Positions 1 to 5,878 of a DNA stretch of 5,878 nt are shown here, piece after piece. The DNA is taken from assembly GCA_030432855.1 (NCBI GenBank), contig JAUILM010000397.1, positions 1 to 5,878 on the forward strand, written 5' to 3'. Position numbers and translations under genes: made by a program. The notes below the pieces were generated by a model. It did no database searches and was not told where the DNA came from. It was given only the letters and a program-made list of their open reading frames with translations. Positions within the stretch are counted from its first letter, which is position 1, and each line of letters begins with the position of its first letter. This stretch comes from Bacteroidia bacterium (GTDB taxonomy: Bacteria; Bacteroidota; Bacteroidia; Chitinophagales; Saprospiraceae).

Positions 1-409
1 CCTCGGCGGTCGAGCCTGAATCCCAAATATCGGTCGATCGAAAATGGCTTCTGTTTTGATTGGCATATCCGACATTTTGAATAATATTCAAATTTCCCTC
101 CTTAAATAGCGATTGCAGGTCTGTCATAACCGGGTGCATACCTGTGGTTTCATTCAATGATAAAATCTGCTGCTCAGGAATCAACAGACTTTGACGTGCA
201 CGAGATAAGTTTTCATATTGATCAATTGGGATGATGGTGTTAAGGCCGTCATTTCCTCCATTTTGCTGAATAATAACGAGTATGCGATCATCTTCTCCAT
301 CCAGAAAATGTTCAAGTCTTGTTTGGCCAATTACACCTACCTTCATGCCACTTAGCATTAAGGGGAGTGTCCAAACAGAGCCTGATTTGAGAAATTCTCT
401 TCTTTTCAT
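1..409 (-). CDS. DUF1501 family protein, Tat-type signal, N-terminal part only
   Basis: This is the first 136 residues of a DUF1501 protein; the gene runs off the left edge. DUF1501 proteins belong to the alkaline phosphatase/sulfatase-like fold group and are usually about 400-500 residues, so most of the protein is missing; no reaction is established. The N-terminus KRREFLKSG (residues 2-10) followed by a hydrophobic stretch fits a twin-arginine export signal. Family hallmarks seen are RILVIIQQNGGNDGLN (42-57), a Tyr-Glu-Asn-Leu-Ser-Arg segment (65-70), an HP pair (92-93), NVGYANQNRSHF (112-123) and DIW (127-129). The ATG at 409 is preceded by an in-frame TAA twelve codons upstream (on the minus strand), so the start is firm. 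No Shine-Dalgarno is visible. It follows the DUF1800 gene after 36 bases on the same strand, the usual arrangement for this pair, and they are very probably one operon. Family assignment is confident, function unknown. Confidence 0.93.
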   Translation of the reverse strand, partial: MKRREFLKSGSVWTLPLMLSGMKVGVIGQTRLEHFLDGEDDRILVIIQQNGGNDGLNTIIPIDQYENLSRARQSLLIPEQQILSLNETTGMHPVMTDLQSLFKEGNLNIIQNVGYANQNRSHFRSTDIWDSGSTAE

Positions 410-445
410 GTTTCTTGTCTCAAATGATTAAAAGAATTGACGTAG

Positions 446-2038
446 TTAGCTAAGCTGATATTCGGGCAGACTCACCAAACCCGTAAAGAGTGCCTTTAGC
501 CTGTTTTCTATGGCGGTCTTAAGTGAGGTGTCATCCGTATTGCTTAAGTACGCATCGTATTCAAGTGTCCACTCATAATCCGGAAGTCCGGGTATTAAAA
601 TGGATTTTAAATATGATACCTGATTTTCAGTCAGAGGCTGTGTGAGAAATATTTCGGCCAGTCCATTTATTAGTGCATCCGGATTATTCACACTTTCGAT
701 TTCACTAATCAGGTCCAGTAAATCAGCCTGAATACGCAGATCACCAACTTCAATTCCATTTATGAGAATTACTGCCAAAAGGTACCGGTTGCTGATCGTC
801 GATGCATTGATCCAGGTACGATAATATAGTGGTTCCTGATGATAGGCTTTCCAACCTGCTACACTGGGAGGTTGGAAATAATTCATTTGTAAAATGGCTG
901 AAAATTCATAGAGTCGTCGCCAGATGTTGTATTTCAAAATAATATTATCACCAAAATCAACATTGAGTTGTTTGACCTGGCCTGCAATGAAATCAACGGG
1001 GTTCTTAATCAGGCTTCCCTTGGCATATTCATCGAAAAAATGTTGGCTGGCAAGTAGTGCTCGCACCATGGGATACATCTCGTAGTCAGCATCTCGTAGT
1101 ATTTTCGCCATGGGTTCAATGACACCCATTTCAATTTCGTCTGTGATATCATAATACACGAACCATCGATAAATCTTTCGGGCAATAAATCGCGAGACTT
1201 CTTCCTGCTGAAAAATAATGTCAATCAGGAATTTATATTCCTGGTCTCCCATATTGGTTATTTGACTATTATTAAATCGATGGCTCAGCGTCTTAGTAGA
1301 TGTATCATGGCGGTTAGGAAAGAAAACGACATTATAGGGTGTCAACCCCCTGGTGAAATATCCTAAGTCCCGCCATCCCGTCAGAATCTTTGCAATCTCA
1401 CGAATATCATGCTCGGTATAGTGGGTGTAATCATCTTCACCCGCCAGAGGCCCTTTACCTATGGTAAATAATTCGAGTAACTCCCGGGCATAATTTTCAT
1501 TGGGCGCATTATCGGTATTTTGATTTCCATTCAGGTACCGTAGCATGGCGCTATTGATGGTAGTCTCCTCCGTTAGAGTCTTAAAGTTGCCCAGGAAGTT
1601 GTTGCGATAAAGGGAAATGTTAGTGTATAAATAATTTGCTTCATTGATATCACTGACCACAAAATGATTTCTCCAAAAAAGTGTCATTTTTTCCCGAATC
1701 GAAATTCCTTCTTCAAGAGCCAATCCAATAGTCCATGCCGCCAGTGACTGTTGCCGGCTTTGTATTTGTTTATCGACACCTGCATCGAAAGGTTTTCCTA
1801 CCCAGGAGGCACCAATCGGCGTGTTGGGATCGTCTTCAAGGTTAAAATTTATGGGATCCTGCACCGCGGGCTTTTCTTCCAAAAGCATGTCGAGTGTGGC
1901 TTCCAGTCCCTGCGAAGTGGCCATTTCAATATCGTCACCTGTCGGTCCGTACATGGTCCGACGCAGGAGGTGCGCAGCCTGAGACGTGTCAAAAGTCCCA
2001 TCAAAGGGATCAAGACTGAAATTTGTAAATCCACCCAT
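446..2038 (-). CDS. DUF1800 family protein
   Basis: A complete 530-residue DUF1800 protein, a normal length for the family, which is widespread in Bacteroidota, Planctomycetes and Proteobacteria and has no proven biochemical activity. Visible signature segments in order: AAHLLRRTMYG (21-31), FWRNHF (121-126), the Asn-rich segment leading into NENYARELLELFTIG (180-194), ILTGWR (218-223), HDTSTKTL (244-251), FIARKIYRWFV (284-294), IKNPVDFI (344-351), QPPSVAGW (389-396), TWINASTISNR (408-418) and the C-terminal VSLPEYQLS typical of the family end. No signal peptide or membrane segment is seen. An in-frame TAG five codons upstream of the ATG (plus-strand 2051-2053) rules out a longer, signal-bearing form unless there is a sequencing error. 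It is followed after 36 bases by DUF1501, which does carry an export signal. How DUF1800 reaches its site of action, if that is outside the cytoplasm, is unclear. Confidence 0.95.
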   Translation of the reverse strand: MGGFTNFSLDPFDGTFDTSQAAHLLRRTMYGPTGDDIEMATSQGLEATLDMLLEEKPAVQDPINFNLEDDPNTPIGASWVGKPFDAGVDKQIQSRQQSLAAWTIGLALEEGISIREKMTLFWRNHFVVSDINEANYLYTNISLYRNNFLGNFKTLTEETTINSAMLRYLNGNQNTDNAPNENYARELLELFTIGKGPLAGEDDYTHYTEHDIREIAKILTGWRDLGYFTRGLTPYNVVFFPNRHDTSTKTLSHRFNNSQITNMGDQEYKFLIDIIFQQEEVSRFIARKIYRWFVYYDITDEIEMGVIEPMAKILRDADYEMYPMVRALLASQHFFDEYAKGSLIKNPVDFIAGQVKQLNVDFGDNIILKYNIWRRLYEFSAILQMNYFQPPSVAGWKAYHQEPLYYRTWINASTISNRYLLAVILINGIEVGDLRIQADLLDLISEIESVNNPDALINGLAEIFLTQPLTENQVSYLKSILIPGLPDYEWTLEYDAYLSNTDDTSLKTAIENRLKALFTGLVSLPEYQLS

Positions 2039-2181
2039 ATCGATTGTTTTCTATTGGTCGATGTATCTAAAACGATTCCAAAATGTGGATTCGTCTTCAT
2101 TATTACACACGTTTCATTAGACGGGAAGGTTGGGTGAAGGTTTAAAAAGGCCAGAAAAAAAAGTAGAATATTGTCCTAAAG
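2039..2181 (-). other. Leader region upstream of DUF1800
   Basis: About 140 gene-free bases separate the terminator of the haloperoxidase-like gene from the DUF1800 start. The only promoter-like feature I see is TACTTTTT on the minus strand (plus-strand 2158-2165), a 7 of 8 match to the Bacteroidota -7 element TAnnTTTG, with the T-rich tail of the terminator where a -33 element would sit. If real, the mRNA leader would be about 115 bases. The match lies in low-complexity T-rich DNA, so this is weak. No riboswitch-like structure was recognised. Since a strong terminator precedes it, a promoter for the DUF1800/DUF1501 pair is expected somewhere here. Confidence 0.3.
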
Positions 2182-2209
2182 AAAAAAGCCCGGTGCTCGA
2201 CCAGGCTTT
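2182..2209 (-). terminator. Intrinsic terminator of the haloperoxidase-like gene
   Basis: Read on the minus strand, AAGCCTGG (plus 2201-2208) pairs with CCGGGCTT (plus 2186-2193) across a seven-base loop, with one G-T wobble and a further A-T pair possible at the base. The 3' arm runs straight into a run of six T (plus 2182-2187). It starts about 25 bases after the TAA of the haloperoxidase-like gene. Stem, loop size and T tract all fit a rho-independent terminator, which implies that DUF1800/DUF1501 is mainly transcribed separately. Confidence 0.88.
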
Positions 2210-2234
2210 ATTCTATAGTATGTTTTCGTACGAG

Positions 2235-3554
2235 TTAAGACTTGTAGTCCAGCTGACTTACGATAAATCGTCCCAGTTTCTGACCCTGGGCCACACCGTT
2301 TTCGATGGCTGGCATATAGTGGATGCCTCCATAAAGTCGACTGATCGCTGCCTCAGAGGAAGCTTCGATAAATGAATCGAACTTGCGCACGGGTAATCCA
2401 AAAGGAAGTTCAACAGAATCTTCAAAAGCAAAGCCATCACCATACACATGAGTAAGCATGATCGCTGCTGCCGATGAGATCACACTGTGACCGCTGGTGT
2501 ATTCGGGGAATGGAGGCGTCTGTAGCAGAGGTACCCAGTTTTCATCAATATGTTTGTTGATGACCGTCTCCGGCCGAATGAGATTACTTCGGTACTTCTC
2601 ATCCCAGCAACTGATAAAACCATCAAAAAGACCAATGGACGTCAGGGCATATGCCAGAGCTGATTGCACCATGCCGGCCTCTGCCTTTTCCGCTGCTAGC
2701 TGAGCGATACCCATCCAATGTCCTCCGGGAGTGATTTTCTTGGTGGCAAACATCACATGACCCTTATGATGAGATACATAGGGATTACAGTCCCAAAACT
2801 GGGCAATGGCTGATCGCTCCTCATCCAAATTATTCACGGCATCATAAACCTCCATGGTTTCCTTATAGAACGCACTTCCTTCGGTCATGTCATAGTCAGT
2901 GGGGAGTGGTGGTGTAAACTGATTTGCAGAACGGATAACCATGGGACGAATTTCTCTCCAATGGGGTTCTATACCTTCCATGTAATCGGGAGGTGTGGGT
3001 TGCCATCGTCCCGGTTCATCCCGAACATCAAATTTTGGGAAAGTCCTGGATTGTTTGTAATTATCTCCGGCAGACCATGCCAGGATGTGATCCGAAACCT
3101 GATTCCCATATTCAATGGAAGCTTCCAGTACTCTACGGGGGACACCCATGTCACGGTATTCATCATAAACCGTGTTGATAAATTCATCCATCTTAGCCTC
3201 AGAGAATATCAATGTACGTCCCGTTTTTGCAAAAGCCTGAAAAGTGGCGATATGCAGATCTACCAACGAGGTGTCCTTAGGTGTGGGTACGGGTGGAAGT
3301 TCGCCTACCTGTCCCGCCAAACTCTTATAGGCTGGATCCAGTTGCTGCGCCACTTCGTAGGCGGCAATACTGGAGTACACATAGTTTCTACTCGCTACCG
3401 GAGGAGAGAAGATATCGTAAACAATGATATCCGTAAGTTTTCCATGTGCACGATGTAGAAAACTGGGGTCTGCCACCTCAGCCTTATAGGCCGTATTGGG
3501 CTGACAGCCAAACATGACAGCCAGGGATAACACAACAAGCAATCGGATCATCAT
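2235..3554 (-). CDS. PAP2 / vanadium-dependent haloperoxidase-like lipoprotein
   Basis: A 439-residue protein of the PAP2/haloperoxidase superfamily, whose members are either acid phosphatases or, when vanadate is bound, haloperoxidases. Residues 1-17 form a lipoprotein signal: Met-Met-Ile-Arg, a hydrophobic core, then MFG-Cys17 as lipobox, so the mature protein should be anchored by Cys17 facing the periplasm or outer surface. The C-terminal half has the three phosphate/vanadate-site motifs: KYRSNLIRP (Lys320, Arg327), EYTSGHS (Ser354, Gly355, His356), and SRLYGGIHY (Arg406, His412). The 7-residue Lys-Arg and 6-residue Arg-His spacings match those of the fungal vanadium chloroperoxidase. The long helical N-terminal region (about 30-300) is also typical of the haloperoxidase branch rather than small PAP2 phosphatases. 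Odd point: the Asp usually found four residues after the last His is Ala416. Two ATGs in tandem (3554, 3551) are possible starts. It has its own promoter and terminator. Haloperoxidase versus phosphatase activity cannot be decided by sequence. Confidence 0.9.
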   Translation of the reverse strand: MMIRLLVVLSLAVMFGCQPNTAYKAEVADPSFLHRAHGKLTDIIVYDIFSPPVASRNYVYSSIAAYEVAQQLDPAYKSLAGQVGELPPVPTPKDTSLVDLHIATFQAFAKTGRTLIFSEAKMDEFINTVYDEYRDMGVPRRVLEASIEYGNQVSDHILAWSAGDNYKQSRTFPKFDVRDEPGRWQPTPPDYMEGIEPHWREIRPMVIRSANQFTPPLPTDYDMTEGSAFYKETMEVYDAVNNLDEERSAIAQFWDCNPYVSHHKGHVMFATKKITPGGHWMGIAQLAAEKAEAGMVQSALAYALTSIGLFDGFISCWDEKYRSNLIRPETVINKHIDENWVPLLQTPPFPEYTSGHSVISSAAAIMLTHVYGDGFAFEDSVELPFGLPVRKFDSFIEASSEAAISRLYGGIHYMPAIENGVAQGQKLGRFIVSQLDYKS

Positions 3555-3682
3555 ACTACTACAATTTATCTAAGCATTCAACTGGGTACAAAAGTACGGT
3601 TTACAGTTTTTAGGACCAATAATAGAACGAAGGTCTGGATAGCAATATGATATTTGTGCTAGTCTGTGGTACTAACTTCAAT
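3555..3682. other. Intergenic region between oxidoreductase and haloperoxidase-like gene
   Basis: These 128 bases hold the promoter at 3589-3620. No hairpin followed by a T run is seen after the TAG of the oxidoreductase gene, so some read-through into the haloperoxidase-like gene is possible. No small open reading frame with recognisable content is seen. Confidence 0.5.
3589..3620 (-). promoter_or_regulatory. Bacteroidota-type promoter for the haloperoxidase-like gene
   Basis: On the minus strand, TACTTTTG (plus 3589-3596) is an exact match to the Bacteroidota -7 consensus TAnnTTTG. ATTG (plus 3617-3620), a 3 of 4 match to the TTTG -33 element, lies 20 bases upstream, within the usual spacing. 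The -7 element ends 34 bases before the ATG at 3554, leaving a short leader of roughly 25-30 bases. Position directly ahead of an exported-protein gene and after the end of the oxidoreductase gene supports a separate transcription unit. Confidence 0.65.
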
Positions 3683-4960
3683 CTACGAGGGATAAATATA
3701 AGGTGCCCGGTAGTCCCTTTTCATCATGCCTTGCGCTTCTTCGTCATCCAGGATAGTTTGACCATCCCAGCGAAGGTTTCTACCCAACTGCATCGAAATC
3801 ATGGCCAGTAGAGACATGTTGGTTGCCAGATATCCATGTTCAATATCACAAACAGGTCGGGTTTTGTTTTCGATGGAATAAATTAGATCTGCCCACAACT
3901 CCTTGATGTTTTGCTGATCAGGATCGTGCAACTGTGGCGGCACTTCCACTTTACTTTCTGACTTACGCTTAGGGTAGAAGGTCCATCCATCACGCCATCC
4001 AAGGTGCAGGGTGCCTTCCGTTCCATAGAAGTAGCAACCCACATTGTGCGATTCATTTGCATTGGGCGCTGTGAGTTTATGTTCCCAGTATAATTTGAAT
4101 GTCTCGAAATCATAGACTGCCAGTTGTGTGTCAGGTGCATCAGAGTTGTCTTGTTTGACGAGTCGACCGCCGGTACTATATATATTCGTTGGAAAACGTT
4201 CTTCTGTCCACCATAATACCTGGTCAAACCAATGTATACCCCAGTCTCCAATAGTGCCATTGGCAAAATCAAGGAACTGTCTAAATCCTCGGGGGTGAAT
4301 TTTAGGATTATAGTTTTGATAGGGTGCCGGACCGATCCAGGCATTCCAATCGAGCCCTTCAGGAGCATCCTCATCGGCTGCTGCTTCGCCAGGACCCTGT
4401 CCATAGTTCACAAAGCATTTTACAGCACTGATATCTCCTACCTTTCCACTACGCAGAAACTCCATGGCAGAAATATTATGTGGTGAGACCCGACGATGAG
4501 TGCCGACCTGAACGACCCTTTCATTGGTACGTGCTGCAGATAGGATGGCCTTACCTTCCAGGATCGTATGACTTATTGGTTTTTCCACATACACGTGCGC
4601 ACCCGCATTAATAGCTTCAATCGCACAGAGGGCATGCCAGTGGTCGGGAGTTGCTACAATGGCTATGTCAGGATTTGCCTGACTAATACACGCCTGATAA
4701 TTGGTATACCAACGTGGCTTCTTACCAGTCCATGATTCTACTTCTTTGGAGCAAGCTTCCAACTGTCTTTGATCGACATCACAGATGCCTACGACTTCGA
4801 CTGTTTTGCTGGCGACTGCTTCACGAAGAATATTAGTACCCCACCAGCCCGATCCAATCAGGACTACTTTATAGGATGTAGTCTGCTTTCTGATATGCGG
4901 AAATGAAAGATATCCAAGGCTGGCAGCACTGGTATTGTGTAGAAAAGTTCTCCTGTTCAT
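3683..4960 (-). CDS. Gfo/Idh/MocA family NAD(P)-dependent oxidoreductase, Tat-type signal
   Basis: A 425-residue Gfo/Idh/MocA oxidoreductase, a family that oxidises or epimerises sugars, inositols and related polyols with NAD(P). The N-terminus MNRRTFLHNTSAASLGYLSF has a twin-arginine motif (RRTFL) and a weakly hydrophobic segment, suggesting folded export with cofactor, as known for Zymomonas glucose-fructose oxidoreductase. The Rossmann domain begins at Tyr30: KVVLIGSGWWGTN (31-43) with the GxGxxG fingerprint at 36-41, then GICDVD (58-63) at the end of the second strand, ATPDHWHA (103-110) and EKP (126-128), the family motif carrying the conserved Lys. The C-terminal domain shows GDWGIHWFDQVLWW (238-251), with His243 and Asp246 in the usual substrate-site region. 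The C-terminal helix around EHGYLATNMSLLAMIS (374-389) is also typical. Substrate cannot be named. The gene is separated by 128 bases, including a promoter, from the haloperoxidase-like gene and is divergent from comEC. Confidence 0.93.
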   Translation of the reverse strand: MNRRTFLHNTSAASLGYLSFPHIRKQTTSYKVVLIGSGWWGTNILREAVASKTVEVVGICDVDQRQLEACSKEVESWTGKKPRWYTNYQACISQANPDIAIVATPDHWHALCAIEAINAGAHVYVEKPISHTILEGKAILSAARTNERVVQVGTHRRVSPHNISAMEFLRSGKVGDISAVKCFVNYGQGPGEAAADEDAPEGLDWNAWIGPAPYQNYNPKIHPRGFRQFLDFANGTIGDWGIHWFDQVLWWTEERFPTNIYSTGGRLVKQDNSDAPDTQLAVYDFETFKLYWEHKLTAPNANESHNVGCYFYGTEGTLHLGWRDGWTFYPKRKSESKVEVPPQLHDPDQQNIKELWADLIYSIENKTRPVCDIEHGYLATNMSLLAMISMQLGRNLRWDGQTILDDEEAQGMMKRDYRAPYIYPS

Positions 4961-5148
4961 AGCTTATTAGTTAGATCCAATCAAAATACAATTGTATGCG
5001 TAATCCCCATAAAATGAATGGGCCATTCTGATCTTTTCCCTGAATATCCGTATATTAACTGTTGAGATCATATTACGTCATTAACACCACCCCTTGACCA
5101 TGATCCACTTGTATATATCGTATAGGTATATGACTGACTAGTATTGCT
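4961..5148. promoter_or_regulatory. Divergent intergenic region, oxidoreductase / comEC
   Basis: An AT-rich 188-base region must hold promoters for both divergent genes. For the oxidoreductase, the minus strand has TATTTTG (plus 4982-4988), one base short of TAnnTTTG, with a T-rich ATTTTATG about 20 bases upstream (plus 5009-5016); this is weak. For comEC, the plus strand has TTGACC at 5094-5099 and TATA-rich sequence at 5112-5130, but the spacing (21 bases to TATAGG at 5121) and the lack of TAnnTTTG make it unconvincing. No recognisable operator was identified apart from the inverted repeat at the comEC start. Confidence 0.35.
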
Positions 5149-5165
5149 ATGCATAGTCTAGTCAG
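5134..5165. repeat. Nested inverted repeat over the comEC start codon
   Basis: CTGACTAG (5134-5141) and CTAGTCAG (5158-5165) are perfect 8-base inverted arms with a 16-base centre. Inside the centre, CTATGCATAG (5147-5156) is itself a perfect 10-base palindrome containing the ATG at 5149-5151. In mRNA the outer arms could form a hairpin with the start codon in the loop; as DNA it could be a protein-binding site. The symmetry is seen directly; any regulatory role is inference. Confidence 0.5.
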
Positions 5166-5878
5166 AACATATCCATTGGTCCGTATCGCACTGGCCGTGG
5201 GATCGGGCATATTGCTGGCGGCGCATGCATCGCTGAGTCCTGCTTACTATCTGGCAGGTTTGCTGGTGTGCCTCCTTATTTTGGTCTGGTCGTTGCGACA
5301 GTCCCTGCCGTCGGATTGGACTTTTCTCGCAGGTGTGCCTGCACTCACTACTATGGCTCTATTGGGAGCCTTTTTATATGTGCTGCAGCTTCCCAAATAC
5401 CAGGACACTCATTTTAGTAAGTATTGGACGGGAGAAAGTTATCTCAAAGTAAGACTTCTTACCCTCAAAAACAGACAGGCTGTTTTATCGGTAGAACAAA
5501 TAGATTCAATACCGTGTCAGGGTAAGCTTCTGGTCTATGTAGATGAGCACATGAAGCCTGCTGAGGATGCCATGTATGATTATTGGATTGCCAGGGTTTC
5601 TTTACGCAATTTAAAGCCTTTGAGAAACCCCAGTGGTTTTGATCGGGTAGCATTTTATCATACCAAAGAAATATATCACGAAGGGAATATATTCTTCTGG
5701 GAAAAATTGCCATCTGGAAAAAGGTCCTTCCGGAAATATCTTTTTCAAATTCGCGTACGTGCTAAAAACGTTCTGAGAAGTTGTCTGCCCGATAGCACTC
5801 AGTTTGCCATCGCATCCGCTCTGTTACTTGGTGACAAGACGGAGCTGGATGCAGATATAAAATCTGCTTTTGCCGACA
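5149..5878 (+). CDS. comEC: ComEC/Rec2 family DNA-uptake channel protein, N-terminal part
   Basis: The first 243 residues of a ComEC/Rec2 protein, the inner-membrane channel that carries single-stranded DNA into the cytoplasm in natural transformation; the gene runs off the right edge (full family members are usually about 650-800 residues). Three hydrophobic segments are visible at about 12-28, 33-49 and 57-80, followed by a soluble, strand-rich region (about 97-180) matching the N-terminal DUF4131 part of the family. The marker NPSGFD (160-165), with the following aromatic and charged stretch ending in EIYHEG, and the ALLLGDK segment (224-230) leading into the competence domain are characteristic. 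The HLLAISGLH-type core motif and any C-terminal metallo-beta-lactamase domain lie beyond the window. An in-frame TGA at 5131-5133 fixes the start downstream of it; ATG 5149 is the first candidate. No Shine-Dalgarno is visible. Many species carry comEC without proven competence. Confidence 0.88.
   Translation, partial: MHSLVRTYPLVRIALAVGSGILLAAHASLSPAYYLAGLLVCLLILVWSLRQSLPSDWTFLAGVPALTTMALLGAFLYVLQLPKYQDTHFSKYWTGESYLKVRLLTLKNRQAVLSVEQIDSIPCQGKLLVYVDEHMKPAEDAMYDYWIARVSLRNLKPLRNPSGFDRVAFYHTKEIYHEGNIFFWEKLPSGKRSFRKYLFQIRVRAKNVLRSCLPDSTQFAIASALLLGDKTELDADIKSAFAD

Noticed and set aside
1849..2100. Minus-strand open frame of 83 codons starting in the DUF1800 leader and overlapping its 5' end.
   Set aside because: It lies mostly inside DUF1800 in another frame, has no recognisable family features, and the DUF1800 frame matches its family from about residue 21 on.
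2961..3458. Plus-strand open frame of 165 codons opposite the haloperoxidase-like gene.
   Set aside because: It is antisense to a well-supported gene, Cys/Arg rich with no coherent domain, and has no promoter; it is a mirror of the coding frame.
3883..4404. Minus-strand open frame of 173 codons inside the oxidoreductase gene.
   Set aside because: It is entirely covered by a gene with full family motifs in another frame; its own translation shows no domain-like character.
5094..5126. TTGACC with TATAGG as a classical sigma-70 type promoter for comEC.
   Set aside because: The 21-base spacing is too long for the classical form, and the -7 sequence does not match the Bacteroidota consensus, so it is only mentioned under the intergenic region.
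5465..5713. Minus-strand open frame of 82 codons opposite comEC.
   Set aside because: The plus strand has an uninterrupted ComEC frame across the region with family motifs.
1..5878. CRISPR array, tRNA/rRNA, insertion sequence or defence-system genes.
   Set aside because: No spaced direct repeats, no transposase-like or nuclease-like proteins other than the ComEC start, and no RNA-gene-like sequence were seen on reading both strands.

Overview
The window looks like chromosomal DNA from a free-living member of the Bacteroidota. The support is threefold. The gene families present (DUF1800/DUF1501 pair, Tat-exported Gfo/Idh/MocA oxidoreductase, vanadium-haloperoxidase-like PAP2 lipoprotein) are common in environmental Bacteroidota, although also found in Planctomycetes and others. 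The start codons lack recognisable Shine-Dalgarno sequences. One intergenic region carries a good match to the Bacteroidota-type promoter (TAnnTTTG at -7 with a TTG-type element about 20 bp upstream). Genus or class cannot be decided from the sequence.

Layout: four genes lie on the minus strand. In their direction of transcription they are a secreted NAD(P)-dependent oxidoreductase of the Gfo/Idh/MocA family (4960 to 3683), a PAP2/vanadium-haloperoxidase-like lipoprotein (3554 to 2235), a DUF1800 protein (2038 to 446) and a DUF1501 protein with a Tat-type signal (409 to the left edge, C-terminus missing). A fifth gene, the start of a ComEC/Rec2-type DNA-uptake channel, runs divergently on the plus strand from 5149 off the right edge. 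There are no RNA genes, mobile elements, CRISPR arrays or long repeats. No gene-free stretch exceeds about 200 bases.

Transcription: the haloperoxidase-like gene seems to be its own unit. It has a Bacteroidota-type promoter just upstream (3589-3620) and a strong intrinsic terminator just downstream (2182-2209). DUF1800 and DUF1501 are 36 bases apart and almost certainly co-transcribed. The oxidoreductase and comEC start from a shared 188-base divergent region. The comEC start codon lies inside a nested inverted repeat.

How the genes may work together: three of the four minus-strand products carry export signals (two Tat-like, one lipoprotein), so the block looks devoted to functions outside the cytoplasm. 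DUF1800 has no signal and cannot be extended upstream. DUF1800/DUF1501 is a widespread, functionally uncharacterised pair. A joint pathway with the haloperoxidase-like protein and the oxidoreductase is only a neighbourhood inference. comEC is probably an unrelated housekeeping neighbour. I see no clearly new system; the best leads are the DUF1800/DUF1501 pair and the atypical haloperoxidase-like lipoprotein.
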